Below, in pieces: positions 1-10,629 of a DNA stretch of 64,000 nt. Both the position numbers and the translations under genes were made by a program. Numbering within the stretch: the first letter of the stretch is position 1; every line of letters begins with the position of its first letter. The stretch spans positions 62,001-126,000 of the forward strand of contig JAANBB010000028.1 of assembly GCA_014621425.1 (NCBI GenBank), in the 5' to 3' direction. The stretch comes from Cylindrodendrum hubeiense (Eukaryota > Ascomycota > Sordariomycetes > Hypocreales > Nectriaceae). The notes below the pieces were generated by a model. The model had not been told where the DNA came from and ran no database searches. It worked only from the letters and a program-made list of their open reading frames with translations.

Positions 1-68
1 TCACTATCGCATTTTCTTCCTCCCGAAAGCGGTTCTAACTGTCCCTCATATTTAACATTCAACCCAAA

Positions 69-1013
69 ATGACTTCCAAAGTCACAGTTGCTCTCGCTGG
101 CGCCACAGGCTCCTTGGGGGTTGCAGTACTGAAAGAACTTCTGGCCGGCGGTGTTTCAGTCACTGTACTCTCCCGAAAGGGGGGTAGATCCGCGGAAAAA
201 CTTCCGACCTGCCCAAACCAGACAATCAAAGAAGTTGACTACGCAATGGAGGAGGATCTCACCGAAGCTCTCACTGGAATTGACGTGGTTGTATCAACTT
301 TGGCCACGGAGTCAATTTCCGCACAATCTGCACTCATCAATGCCGCCATCGCTTCTGGCGTAACGCGATTCATCCCAAGCGAATTCGGTTCTGATACGGC
401 CAATACGAAGACCCGGAACCTGCCAGTCTACAAGCACAAGGTGATGATCCAGGATGACCTCGTCAAGAAGGCAGAACAAAATCCATCGTTTTCGTACACA
501 TTGATCTTTAACAATGCCTTCCTTGACTGGGGCATCCGGGTTGGGTTCCTGATAAACCCGAAAGTTCGTACCGCGACGCTATATGACGGTGGAGATAGAC
601 CCTTTAGTGCTACTCGCCAATCGACGATTGGCAAAGCCGTTCTTGGTGTGGTGTTAAATCTTGAGGCGACTAAGAACAAGGGTGTCTATGTCCACGATGG
701 TGTCATCACCCAGAACGGACTTATCGCTATTGCCAAGAAGATGGATCCGCGGGAGTGGACGACCACCACTTCCATTACCGCTCAACTTGAAAGATCTGGT
801 TACGAAGAGCTCAAAAAGGCCAATCCAGACATCGGGAAGGCAATGTACGGTTTTCTCACGAGGGCAATTTGGGGTCAGGGTTATGGCGGGAATTTTACTA
901 GACGGGTTGATAATGCAGTACTTGGCCTCCCTGTTCTCGCAGAGAATGAAATTGAAGAAATCGTGAAAGTTGCGATAGCTGCACCTTCTGGCAAAAACAA
1001 TGTCGAGTTTTAG
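69..1013 (+). CDS. NmrA-like / isoflavone-reductase-like NAD(P)-binding oxidoreductase
   Basis: This is a single-exon gene for a 314-residue protein. The N-terminus (residues 5-25) is a Rossmann beta-alpha-beta unit with the dinucleotide-binding motif GATGSLG. Around residue 103 it has the PSEFGSD segment typical of the NmrA/isoflavone-reductase branch of atypical short-chain dehydrogenases. Members are cytosolic and either reduce small aromatic or isoprenoid substrates with NADPH or act as redox sensors; the substrate cannot be read from sequence. Length is normal for the family and I see no lesion. The start has an adenine-rich Kozak-like context (CCAAAATGAC) and lies 68 bases from the window edge, so most of the promoter is outside. 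The next gene converges from the minus strand. Confidence 0.92.
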   Translation: MTSKVTVALAGATGSLGVAVLKELLAGGVSVTVLSRKGGRSAEKLPTCPNQTIKEVDYAMEEDLTEALTGIDVVVSTLATESISAQSALINAAIASGVTRFIPSEFGSDTANTKTRNLPVYKHKVMIQDDLVKKAEQNPSFSYTLIFNNAFLDWGIRVGFLINPKVRTATLYDGGDRPFSATRQSTIGKAVLGVVLNLEATKNKGVYVHDGVITQNGLIAIAKKMDPREWTTTTSITAQLERSGYEELKKANPDIGKAMYGFLTRAIWGQGYGGNFTRRVDNAVLGLPVLAENEIEEIVKVAIAAPSGKNNVEF

Positions 1014-1358
1014 AGCCATGCCAAAGATGATTTATGATGAATTCGAGAAAAGATTAAGCCTATACTCATTGATCTGGAGGTGTTGTTGAAATGAATGCTC
1101 CGCTGTGATGGATGGTTCATCTCGACTAGTTCTAGATCTCTACACCACAATCAGTCTACGGCCTAAGTGAATATTTTGTCCTGGTTCTTAACTTGCTTAG
1201 ACTTCACTAAAGGTTGTAGGCTCCTCAATCTCGGTCATATAGAACGTGTCTCAGTTCAACGTAAATTAATTAGAATAGTTCCTCGTAACTAGTTGCAAAT
1301 GAAATAGATGCGGAAAACTATAGAACATGTTGCAAAATATTCAACCATATTCTATCTC
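1014..1358. other. Intergenic between two convergent genes
   Basis: This stretch lies between the 3' ends of the NmrA-like gene and the minus-strand receptor gene. It is AT-rich and presumably holds both 3' UTRs. I see no ORF or repeat of note. Confidence 0.6.
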
Positions 1359-3046
1359 TCATACTACTTCTTCGAGTTGCACCAGTTCAATACAACTTCC
1401 AGAGCTTCCAGCGGTGCCTGAAATCCCTCGGCTTTGGTGTGGACTGGCGGTGTATGACGTTGAGCTCCTTTTCCATCCGTGATTGAGCTGGCTTCTTGTA
1501 GTTGCCCTAGGTAAGTGTAGGGAGATGGTTGCATCAGGTGGTTGGTTTGACGCACTTCGAGAGGTTGAAAACATCCGGGGAAAGTATTGAGATAAAAGAA
1601 CCCTAGTTTGAGGTAGACAAGCACATATGACACTTGAATTTACTTCTATAGTCGACCACAACGTCAAAGAATTGAAGTCGTCTAGTATTTGTATGGTTAG
1701 TATGACAAATTGGCTGGAGTAATAGGATACAACTCACATGTTGGGTTGGCTGATTTTGCATATAAATGAATAGCACGAAGTCGAACGATGCTAATTATTG
1801 TCACACTTTCTTTTCCGTTAGTCTCAACATTGAATTGTGTCAACTTTGGACTTGTTGCAACGCAGCGACTTACAAAGCGCCAACGGAAAGCATGAATATC
1901 ACAAGTAATTTCTTTTGGAGAGCCATTTGTGTGTTCCACAGTTGCGATATCGGCATTGTCAACATGAAAATGTCGGTAGTAATGCCTATGATAGAGGCTG
2001 GCCAAATGATTGCAACAGGAGAAATGCATTGCACATTCATTTCCCCTTTCCAGCTGGTCCAGAAATAACTTATCGGCTTACACTGAAACGTGAAAACGAG
2101 ACTGGCTATGAACGCCCAGAGGAGGGTTAGTATTATCGTGGCGATTACAACGTATTCAAAGACTTTGCCGGGGAAAATGCGGAGGAATCCAAATAAGATG
2201 GATATCTTCAGAACGCCCATGGTGATCGTATAGACTATCTCTGCGACCCAAAACAGCTAAATATTTCTCGGGTCAGTCAATGCAATGTCATAGGGCGGGG
2301 TCACCGTAGTACCAGGTAAAAATAGGTGATATCATCGAACGGGACAGCCCAAATATCTCTGCCACTTGTCGTCAAAACTGTAAACGAGTCAACCCCGCGG
2401 GAACCTTCTATTAGGGACATAAAATTTTATACTTTGCATGCCCAGAACGGTAGTGGTAATTGCCATGGCCTGGTAATCTCAACGTTAGAAACGAAACAAC
2501 TCGACTGGACCAACTTACCAGTCCAGCAATGATGGTGATATCATCCCACCATAGCTTTGTACCTTGAACGTGACGTGCTACTAAGCGCATTGCTACTAAT
2601 AAGCAAGCTAATGCAACAGATATAGCCATAGGTATTATGAGCTGGGATCGATTGTCGCGTGGGGCAATCTGACATAGATCGTTGACTAGCTTTTGCGTAG
2701 CTAGGCTTAGTGAGAATGTGCAAGGGCACGAAACTTCGAGGTCAATACCGCCACATACATAATGCGTCCTCAACTGTACAATCTTTCGACATTGGGGTGA
2801 TCCAATGCTCTCGTATCACATTGGCGCAGACGCATGCCACATCTTGAAGAGAGCATGACGAGTTCCGAAGATATGAATCAAAATTTGCTACCTACACTCC
2901 AAATTAGCCAAAAGACACATTTTTCTCAAAGAATCCCCCAAAGTTCCCCTTACTGCACATGTAGGAAGTTCAGTTAAGCCCTGCTGCATTTCAGCAACAC
3001 TCATGCCCAGTGGGATAAAATATAGAAGCATGAAAGCAGTTTCCAT
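1359..3046 (-). CDS. CFEM-domain, Pth11-like seven-transmembrane receptor
   Basis: The gene is assembled by hand from about seven exons, starting at the ATG at 3046. Residues 1-20 look like a signal peptide. A CFEM-type cysteine domain follows (LPTCAV, then KMC, then VACVCAN, then SKDCTVEDAL), split by introns with donors near 2895 and 2760. The next segment, NDLCQIAPRDNRS, leads into the fungal 'rhodopsin' (Pth11-like) membrane domain with motifs WWDDITIIAGL, GRDIWAVPFD, WVAEIVYTITMGVLKISIL, FQCKPISYFW and SIVRLRAIHLY. The conserved last segment is WSTIEVNSSVICACLPQTR. Family members are plasma-membrane receptors for surface or host cues; Pth11 itself is needed for appressorium formation in Magnaporthe. 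The ligand is unknown. The frame is open throughout once the introns are removed. The acceptor before the GRDIW exon is the least certain join. Confidence 0.84.
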
Positions 3047-3587
3047 GCTTGTAATTGGGATCTTTCAGACAAGTATACCGTATGGCATGATTATTTTTCT
3101 CCCGCTGGGTTGGCCTTATATATAGCCGTGCAAGGCGTACTTCGTGCTTCGGGCTTGATACCTTGAGTGGTTAGCGTCTGTGTGGCACATTTACCCCGGA
3201 TCTTGGCATAATGTGTTCTGTGATTATCCATATGACCGACAAGGTTCTCCAAGCCAACTACTCCGTACTGTTAGCTATGCTACTAGGACTATTTTGGATG
3301 TCACAGGGTGAGAAGAAATGAGGCTCTGAAGTGCAGCTTTGTCCAAGCCCTACTCAAAGAATTATGAAACTAAAAATAAAAGGACGTATGGATGATGAAT
3401 CAGATGCAGGACATGTATTTTATTGAAAGCTTTGTATCAAATAGAGGAATTCTGTCTGTCACGATACTCTTTGGATACATATTCAAACAAATGAAGTCAA
3501 CATTGACATCGACCTCGTGTTTTGAGAGTGTATTAGGTCATGTATATCAATGGCTGTAAGAATCTGTCTCTCTCCGAGTGGCTGCAT

Positions 3588-3760
3588 TGTATCGGGAATT
3601 TCACCACCTGCATCTGCCTCAAAAAGGGAATATCTTACGTCTCGGGGGTTGCGTCTGTCGGGAATTTCCCCACCTATGTAAGCCTCAAATGGGATATTCC
3701 ACTTCTTGGGGGTTGCATATTGTCGGGAATTTCTCCACTTGAGCCAGCTTCGAAATGAGA
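3588..3760. repeat. Degenerate tandem repeat, about 66-bp unit, 2.6 copies
   Basis: Units begin at 3588 (68 bases), 3656 (65 bases) and 3721 (partial). Each starts TGT(A)TCGGGAATTTC and continues with CCACCT/CCACTT, then GCCTCAAA, GGGATAT and GGGGGTTGC at matching offsets. Units have diverged by scattered substitutions. A weaker echo (GTCCGGAATCTCATCACC) occurs near 3828. No coding role is seen. Confidence 0.72.
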
Positions 3761-4823
3761 GAGAGCTAATTCAATTAGTCTAAGTTCACTTTTGGTATCT
3801 TGGCTGTTTCAAGTATTCGCTAGCTCGTCCGGAATCTCATCACCCGAAGTTGGATATCTGCGAGCGGTCGCCAATCACCGGTGAATAGAAGGGGCAAGAA
3901 TGCCGGTCGCTTAATTATCCTTATCCCAAACACCTTTAATTTGGAATGGAGAATCGAATATGCCTGCTGTTTGATATTGAATCTTCAATTGTAACCATAC
4001 AGTGAATAGCTTCGTAACGTGTAGTTGTTGGATGTTACTTCGAGTACAGTATGTGTCGTCGGAGCACACACTTGATCACTCGATACGTCCAACCACCGAC
4101 ATGCTCAATTACGGCCGCATTAGTCCATATCAGTCATCCTTTGCTCGTGTCTCCTGTCCAATGCCCTGTCGAAGTCCTCTATCCGTCGTCAGCTTTTTCA
4201 CTAAGCTCACCTCAACATGAAAACATGCACTACCCAACAACAATGCAAGATACATCACTTGTTAGTCCCTAATAAAAAGATTCGTCAAGAATCCTGTCGA
4301 CCAAGGCATGAGGAACAGGTCGCAGATCTGGCAACTAGCAGCTTCTGAACGTCTGTGAAAACAAGTCACGCTTGAAGCCCTTTTGGTCAGAAAACAAACA
4401 TCGCCATTGGTTAGTTTCTGCGAATGGTCGAGCTCTATTAATACTGTCTTTGAGTTGAAAAATAAAGTCATCTTAGTGATAGCCTTCACATCAAAGTCAA
4501 ACAGACACAGGACTATACGACCCCACATACTTGGCTAGTCTACATCATGGCTCATTCGCTCCAGTACTAGGATTCAGAATAAAAGGGGAATGAATTGAGC
4601 AAAAAAGAAAACATACAACAGCGAGGATTCCCCGGTCGTCACCGACCCGAGTACTAATTCGCCGCTTCTCAGCTTGACTAGGGGAGAGCGGACGGGATCC
4701 CGTATTTTCTAAGAGCTATGGTCGTATGTGCTGATCCAGGCCTCGAGCGGGATTAAATGTATAGGAAAAGAAATTTGCACGCCTCACCCTCTGTCCTGCC
4801 GGGCTAGCCCGCCTTCAGCCTTA

Positions 4824-4970
4824 TACCGTAAGAATACGATGAATTCGGATAGCGCTAAAATTCCACAGGCCAATACTTTGGATGGGATGTGACGTTTTGA
4901 ACGGATATAAGTGGAATTATGCAGTAAAATCTCCACTTAACGCGTCCGAATTCATCGAGTGCTTACGGTA
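4824..4970. mobile_element. MITE-like palindromic element (147 bp) with TA target duplication
   Basis: The two ends form an imperfect inverted repeat of about 40 bases: both begin TACCGTAAG read inward, then share the core CGATGAATTCGGA. The unit is flanked on both sides by TA (4822-4823 and 4971-4972), the target duplication left by Tc1/mariner-class transposases. It has no coding capacity. The interpretation as a non-autonomous mariner-type MITE rests on TIR plus TSD alone; a strong hairpin of another origin is the alternative. Confidence 0.66.
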
Positions 4971-5363
4971 TATACCCTTTACTAGTCTGCATTTCAATAT
5001 CCTTCATCTTAATTATTTGTAGACTTGAGTGAGGGTCCGCCTCGTGGGTCCTGAGAGCAGTTACGTGCCCTCCAGGATTAACCCGTTATTCTATTGTGTC
5101 CAGTTAAAAAGAAAGAAAATAGCCCTTTCAGTAAGAGACTTTCCCATGTTTTCTTGTTCCTAGGAAATTAAAGAAAATGGCAGGTACACGCAGGGCAGTA
5201 GAAGTCTTACACTATACCATGCAAAAGAGAGAGTCCGGTAACATCTTAAATATCCCTGGTATCTCGCACAGCTCAGGTATCATTCTCGACCAGCGTACCA
5301 AAACCACCCAACACATTAGATAAAAAGGAAATCAAAAGCTTTCATCGTCACCAACTGCATTCC

Positions 5364-7142
5364 TCACTTTGATAATAATTGCCTTTCCAGAAGTAAAAGC
5401 TTCAACTCAAGGTCTTTAATGTGTTGCACAGGGTCCTTATATGATACAGAGAGTTCTCCACTGTCCCGCGATGTAGCTGAGTTCTCTTTGCCATCAGTGT
5501 ATAGCATATCCCCCCAAAGGTCGCCTGTGGCGACCTTTTGAAGTGGGATAGCATAATACTGCCAGAGGTGCTCTCGGCGCAATGAACTAAAGCTCAGGGG
5601 CTTCCAGCACTCAGTTGAGGTGCAGATGAAGAAGTATTTCTCTGAACCATGTACTCGGGAATACGTGTTAGAGGCTTTGCTGCTCCCTCCCCTTGTTTGT
5701 GGCTTTGAATTCTTTGGGTCATCTAGTGGAATGGACTCCGGCGGGTTTCCGTAGGTGACCTCTATTCTTCGGCTAGGCCAGCCTACTATGCCGGGCCAAA
5801 GAAATGCCTGGTTTGGCGAGAACGAGCTTGGCAATGTTGAAATGCCGCATAAGGAGAGATAACAACTCAGGATCCAACGCCTGATTTCATCAGCTGTAGG
5901 TACGGATGATAGGCTGAGTGTCCCCAGAAATTCGCAGAGCAGGAGCTTAATAGAAATGGGTCTGGACTCGCCAATCAGGTGGGAAATCCATTTGAGGGAC
6001 CGGTTGGTTGATAATAGTCGGATGTTGAATGGTATTGAGTTTGAGAGTGCCAAAGAGATGTTGAGGGCGTTTATGATAATAAATGCCTTAAGTTGATACT
6101 TCGCTTTTTGATCAAGCTGAGTTGGAAACTTGGCCTGATTAAGGCATGTACGGAGGAGGGCCCAGATGCTTAAATCGGCGCCGATTGGGGGTGAGGATGC
6201 TTTCATATCCATTCTGAGTTTCTCGCTACCCTCTGGTAGCTTAGTTAATAGACCGCTGAGAAAGAATGTTTCATCCTCGATGTTTATTGAAGAGCCGCCA
6301 TGGAGAGCATCTTGGAACCGGCTGGGAGTGTCCAGGTTGTAATTGCGGAGGACGTCGAGAAGAACGTTAACATGCTCCATTCGAGATTTTTCGGCAACCC
6401 CTTGTCGAAAAGTACCTGATACGTGATTGTTCAGCCAAGTCGCCAACTCGTATTGATCATTGAATTTCCGCTTCTCTTGCTTTATCCTTTTCTCTAGTGT
6501 GGCCTGAAGCTGCTGTAACGCAACCTCGCTGGTATGGGCCAAGCCGTTGATAAGGTCAAGGATGCGCCTCTCCTCCTCTGTAACTTCACCCAGTCCTGGC
6601 TTGTATATCAAATCATGATGCACATCCGCCCAAGCGTGCATCACCACTGACGTAACTTGGATCTCGACCGTCTTACCGGTCAGGGGTTGCTTGGTCCTGC
6701 CGTCGGCCATAAGGCACACCCGGAAGTGCGTAGCGCGGTACCCAATGAAGCGGCTGTCTGGTTTTTCTACCACCTCTCCATTCCTGATACCCCAAATAAT
6801 TTGGGGCTTTACCTCCTTGAATGCAGTCTTCACAAAGTCTTCGACGCGTGCCAAGTCATCCGGAAAGTACAAGGCCACCCGAACACCAGCCAAATCCACC
6901 ATGGCATCAGTAATCTCTTCCTCACATGCGAAGTCCGTGCCACGGTCCTTTTGCCGACGTAGTATGGAGCCTGCGATAGTTGTGGGTGACTTCGCTCGGT
7001 GCGAAATAATGCATTTGAGATGACTCAGGCCTTCCTCACATCGGCTACGTACCTCGAGCGCCACCTGTTCATAAACCAAGATTCGCTCATTTGACCAAAT
7101 CTGGACAAATTTGTCGATCTCGGGGTACGATTCAGTGTTCAT
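5364..7142 (-). CDS. RelA/SpoT-domain (nucleotidyltransferase-like) protein
   Basis: This is an uninterrupted gene for a 592-residue protein. Residues 40-185 carry the RelA/SpoT synthetase fold in order. ISHRAKSPTTIAGSI stands at the position of the basic substrate-binding segment. DLAGVRVALYFPDD holds the metal-binding Asp (D83). GYRATHFRV holds the Tyr that stacks on the nucleotide acceptor (Y135). VEIQVTSVVMHAWADVHHDLIYK holds the catalytic Glu (E160). In bacteria this domain pyrophosphorylates GDP/GTP to make (p)ppGpp, and some small members pyrophosphorylate ATP or tRNA. I see no HD hydrolase motif and no TGS or ACT domain. The C-terminal 350 residues are helical-looking and unrecognised. 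One deviation is Thr-Ser where bacterial enzymes have Arg-Thr after EIQ. Fungal RelA/SpoT-region proteins are known but mostly uncharacterised, so the product should not be assumed to be ppGpp. Confidence 0.88.
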   Translation of the reverse strand: MNTESYPEIDKFVQIWSNERILVYEQVALEVRSRCEEGLSHLKCIISHRAKSPTTIAGSILRRQKDRGTDFACEEEITDAMVDLAGVRVALYFPDDLARVEDFVKTAFKEVKPQIIWGIRNGEVVEKPDSRFIGYRATHFRVCLMADGRTKQPLTGKTVEIQVTSVVMHAWADVHHDLIYKPGLGEVTEEERRILDLINGLAHTSEVALQQLQATLEKRIKQEKRKFNDQYELATWLNNHVSGTFRQGVAEKSRMEHVNVLLDVLRNYNLDTPSRFQDALHGGSSINIEDETFFLSGLLTKLPEGSEKLRMDMKASSPPIGADLSIWALLRTCLNQAKFPTQLDQKAKYQLKAFIIINALNISLALSNSIPFNIRLLSTNRSLKWISHLIGESRPISIKLLLCEFLGTLSLSSVPTADEIRRWILSCYLSLCGISTLPSSFSPNQAFLWPGIVGWPSRRIEVTYGNPPESIPLDDPKNSKPQTRGGSSKASNTYSRVHGSEKYFFICTSTECWKPLSFSSLRREHLWQYYAIPLQKVATGDLWGDMLYTDGKENSATSRDSGELSVSYKDPVQHIKDLELKLLLLERQLLSK

Positions 7143-7373
7143 GGCTTTTCCGGTTGCTCAAACCATAAGAGAGATTACTTTCACCTGTGTCAGACTTACC
7201 CCGGCCCGACCTGTATGAGGACTTAAGAAGAACTTGTCAGACGGAGGGGTCGGCCCGGCCGCGATGACTAAGGAAACATGGGTTAGGCACCGCAGCCGTT
7301 TTGTCATGTCGATTCGGTAATCCCGAACGAACAAGCTTTGGAGGATAAATCGGGATTGGCTGATCGCATGTAT

Positions 7374-9459
7374 TTATACACCCTCGAAAGAGAACAAATC
7401 ATAACCGGTTTGTAAGCTGGATTGGTTGAAGATGTACCAGGACCTGTCAAGATTGCTATCAAGGTGGAAGCCTCCCTCATCCCCAAATACTGGAGTGCTC
7501 AGGGCCTGCAATTTTTGGTTTAGACAGCTAGCAAGCAATCCGTGGAGGCTGGAATCTTGCTTTTCTTGGAGACTTGATAAATGTACTCGCACAATCTCTA
7601 AGTCTGGTAAAGAGTGCCCTGGTTAGTGTATCCGGAAGTATTTGGTGCAAGACAGATACTCACCATCAATTTCCCCTACTCCACCTTCAACTCCCTGCAT
7701 GACGATTAAAGCAGCCCAAGTGATGATGACAAGGTCAAAGTTGGACCAGATCGAAGAATCTGCCAGCTGCAGTTTGACTGCTGCGCGAGCGGAAACGAGC
7801 AGTTCGTGCTGCTCCTTAGGCGTCGTGTCGGAGAAAAGATCGCTCCCTCTAGCTGGGAGGTAGATAGAGAGGACAAGGACACGATGCAAAACGTACTGCC
7901 TGAAAACGAGCTTCCTCTCAGTTTCTGGCTCATCATTCCGAGCACCAAACTCGACCAACCAGTCGTCGAGTTGGCGGGCCCAATCCCGAATCACGGCCGC
8001 GTCGACGTCGCTGAAGGAAACGGCGGGGTCGATCGCCACTGCAAGTTCTCCTGAGAAACAGGACCAGATGGTCGGCAAGCCTCTTCCGGTGAAGTGAGTC
8101 AGACCCGTGTGCATCATTCGCGATAGTCTGTAGAGCTGATCCTGCAGCGAGATACGAAGGCGTGGGAACGGTGCTATTATTGGGATCGCTGGGCATGACA
8201 GGTAGATGGAAGCATGCTCGAGGTCGACAATCTGCAATTAAGAGTCAGCGGGATCTTTTTAACATCCGTAATTCATAGTCCGGGAAGAACGAACCTGCAA
8301 CCCGGTAAACAGCCTCTGCCACTCCAGCGACCGTTCGTCCATAATAGGTGGACAGTGCTCTAGAATGAGCCGATAGGCAACTGATATCCATATGCCTGTC
8401 TCTTTGCTGATCCCTTCCCTCAAGAGACCTGAAAGGATGATGCCTAAAATCGTCTGAAATGCCCACTCTTCTGCCCGCGCAGGATTCTTTGCGTCTTGAC
8501 CGATTGCACTGGCCGGCATGCAAAGTTGAGCGATGGCGTTGCATAGTACAGTGAAGTATTCAGATGCTAGCATGACAACGTCTTGAGATCCTCTAATGCT
8601 AGAGCAGTATAGCATTGAGGCCAGTAGTAATGGCGTTGGGGATGAGAAGGTCTGCTTGCTAGGCAGGAAGTGCAGTCCTAGCATGGTGTCATGGAAGCTG
8701 CCAAATAATTAGCCCACGGTCGAAAGCGTCCTTGTGTACAGTCAAGGAAGTCATACGTAAGCCAAAGTCGCTTAATAAGTGGCTCTGTCCATATATCTTT
8801 AGTTGTGTTGGTGGAGCAACTCGACTTTAAGACTTGAATGGCAGGCCACAAAGGACCCAGCGACGGATCTTGAGGATCTTGGCCGTCGAGTGTGATAGCC
8901 TCACTAATATCCGCAATGATCTCATCATCAATATCTGTGAGTCCAATATGGTCCTCGATTCTCTTCAGCCGACGGAGCACGTTGCTGTCGAGTACTTGCA
9001 CTTGCACTTGGTCATTTAGTTGTGGTAATGGTGTTGTGGATGGAGCATCATCGTGTAAATGGTATGAGGCGGCCTAAATTCACATTTCATGAATGCAATT
9101 AGCTCCCACTTCGGATTCGGTACGTAGCAAACTTTCATGCTTGAGCATGAGATTTTATTACATACGTTGGCTCGTGGCACAAAGACACACGACACTCCTG
9201 ATCTGAGACATCTCCGGCAGGATGGCCCAGAGTCGATTCTACATTTCATCTAGCCGCGTCTTAGGTCAAATTGGCACGTGATAAGTGACTTTTGATACAG
9301 TCAGTGGAATCGCAAACCTTTTGCCGTCGACAATTGACTGATTGGGAGTCAGCTGCAAGCTCTCAGTGTGCATGATGGCGCTATCTTACCGCAAGCTTTC
9401 CGGGACTTTATCGGAACATCGCCGATACGGCCGACTGCCGATCCACCTTCTGGAGGCAT
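7374..9459 (-). CDS. Zn2Cys6 transcription factor with fungal-specific regulatory domain
   Basis: The start at 9459 gives a first exon (9390-9459) that ends within the codon after the first cluster cysteine. A 20-nt exon (9318-9337) supplies VNCRRQK. The next exon, from 9249, begins MKCRIDSGPSCRRCLRSG. Together they make a complete cluster, C-x2-C-x6-C-x7-C-x2-C-x6-C, followed by VFVPRAN. A coiled-coil-like linker (VLRRLKRIEDHIGLTDID) leads to a long helical middle domain (LGPLWPAIQVL, LASMLYCSSIRG, ARQLDDWLVEF) of the kind found in Gal4-class regulators. The last exon (7374-7620) ends with SLQTGYDLFSFEGV. Such proteins are nuclear and bind CGG half-sites. The neighbouring secreted-protein gene and permease are candidate targets by proximity only. 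Base composition does not differ from the neighbours. Confidence 0.85.
9318..9337 (-). other. 20-nt micro-exon inside the Zn2Cys6 cluster
   Basis: The exon is bounded by a CAG acceptor and a GT donor on the minus strand, between introns of 52 nt (9338-9389) and 68 nt (9250-9317). It encodes the second cluster cysteine and the basic CRRQK segment. Only by including it do all six cysteines fall into consensus spacing in one open frame. Confidence 0.75.
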
Positions 9460-10629
9460 CGCTTTCAGATGTGGGGAACAAAAGTAGTGGAGGAAGAGCA
9501 CGCGAACACCCGTCAATCAATCAGACTCTCACTTCCCCCGCATTGTCAGAGCGGCGCTGATGGCGTGGTGAAAGTGGATGATTCGGAAGAGGGACCGGCG
9601 AAATGTCCAGGTGCAAGTAATTCCACCGGTTTAGCCGGGTCGTCTGTCCTTTTATCCATCAGGGGGTGTGTTAGCGCTGATTGGCACTGATAATGCAGCA
9701 CCGGCCCATTTTCCGCTTTTGGTTACGGGCATGATAAGTGCGGATGGACCGACTTTGCCGGCCGGCCGAATGCTCGGGCAATCGAGAGTGTCGCGTGTTC
9801 TCGACGGCATGTGAATAAGTATCTGTAGTTTGCAATCGCCGGGATAAGAAATACTGGTATCCCACAAGCTGATACATATATCTCTCAAGGGATATTTATC
9901 TACACAGAGCATGTTGTGCATCCCACTCAAACTAGCAGCTGACTCTTCGCTACCAAAACGGTCATTTTGCTCCGGCCGTTTCCGGCGCTACCGGTAAAAC
10001 TGGCGATGGTGTCTGATACGGAGCACATCCATCAGTATGAGCTAACATCAAATTTACCGACTTCCACCATATCAATTACATATTTATCTTCATATTCAGC
10101 CGATACTTAATAGTGCTAGCAGCTATATGGTCTGGTTTAAACACTTGCATTGAGGGCACCACTAGCCGCGACGGTGGCTGAATACTTGAAAAATATATCC
10201 GAGTGTGGCAGACGTCACCATTACACAGCTTAAAAATAAATAAGGAGGATATCAGTATTGCAGGCATCGGGCCGGTTGTCTCAATATGTATCAAACCCAC
10301 CAAATTACCTTAAGACACAATCAGGCACCTAAAGCAAGATGCCAGTGACGCGACTAGTCATGCCACTACTTACTTGTGGGCGCAAATCAGTTATTTCAAT
10401 CCAGAAGAAACTTGACGTTAAAAATCGCAGCACAGCTATTATTGTGTTTTTCAAATATGTTAATTGCATTGCGTCGCGTTTTCATCTCATGAGCCAATTG
10501 CGATAGTGCCTATCCCGGCAAGGGATCTAAGAATATGGGTAAACAAACCCCTGCTTCAATGACTACTACTATAGCCCTCGACAACTTCCAACTTTTAGTG
10601 TCATGTGGATTTCACTAAGCCATTATCAA
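9460..10629. other. Intergenic, upstream of the Zn2Cys6 regulator
   Basis: About 1.2 kb contains no credible gene. It is rich in CCGG/CGG-type triplets between 9715 and 9995 (for example a GCCGGCCGGCC run near 9760 and TCCGGCCGTTTCCGG near 9970). These are possible sites for a Zn2Cys6 factor, including autoregulation, but this is not demonstrated. Confidence 0.5.

Larger units (their letters stand above)
3047..5363. other. Gene-poor region with a tandem repeat and a MITE-like palindrome
   Basis: About 2.3 kb lies between the start of the receptor gene and the 3' end of the RelA/SpoT gene. The short ORFs here have no recognisable content. Two structured pieces are listed separately: a degenerate tandem repeat (3588-3760) and a TA-flanked inverted-repeat element (4824-4970). 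The first few hundred bases are the receptor's upstream region. Confidence 0.6.

Noticed and set aside
3540..3758. 72-codon ORF across the tandem repeat
   Set aside because: Explained by the repeat; the reading frame is not kept between units.
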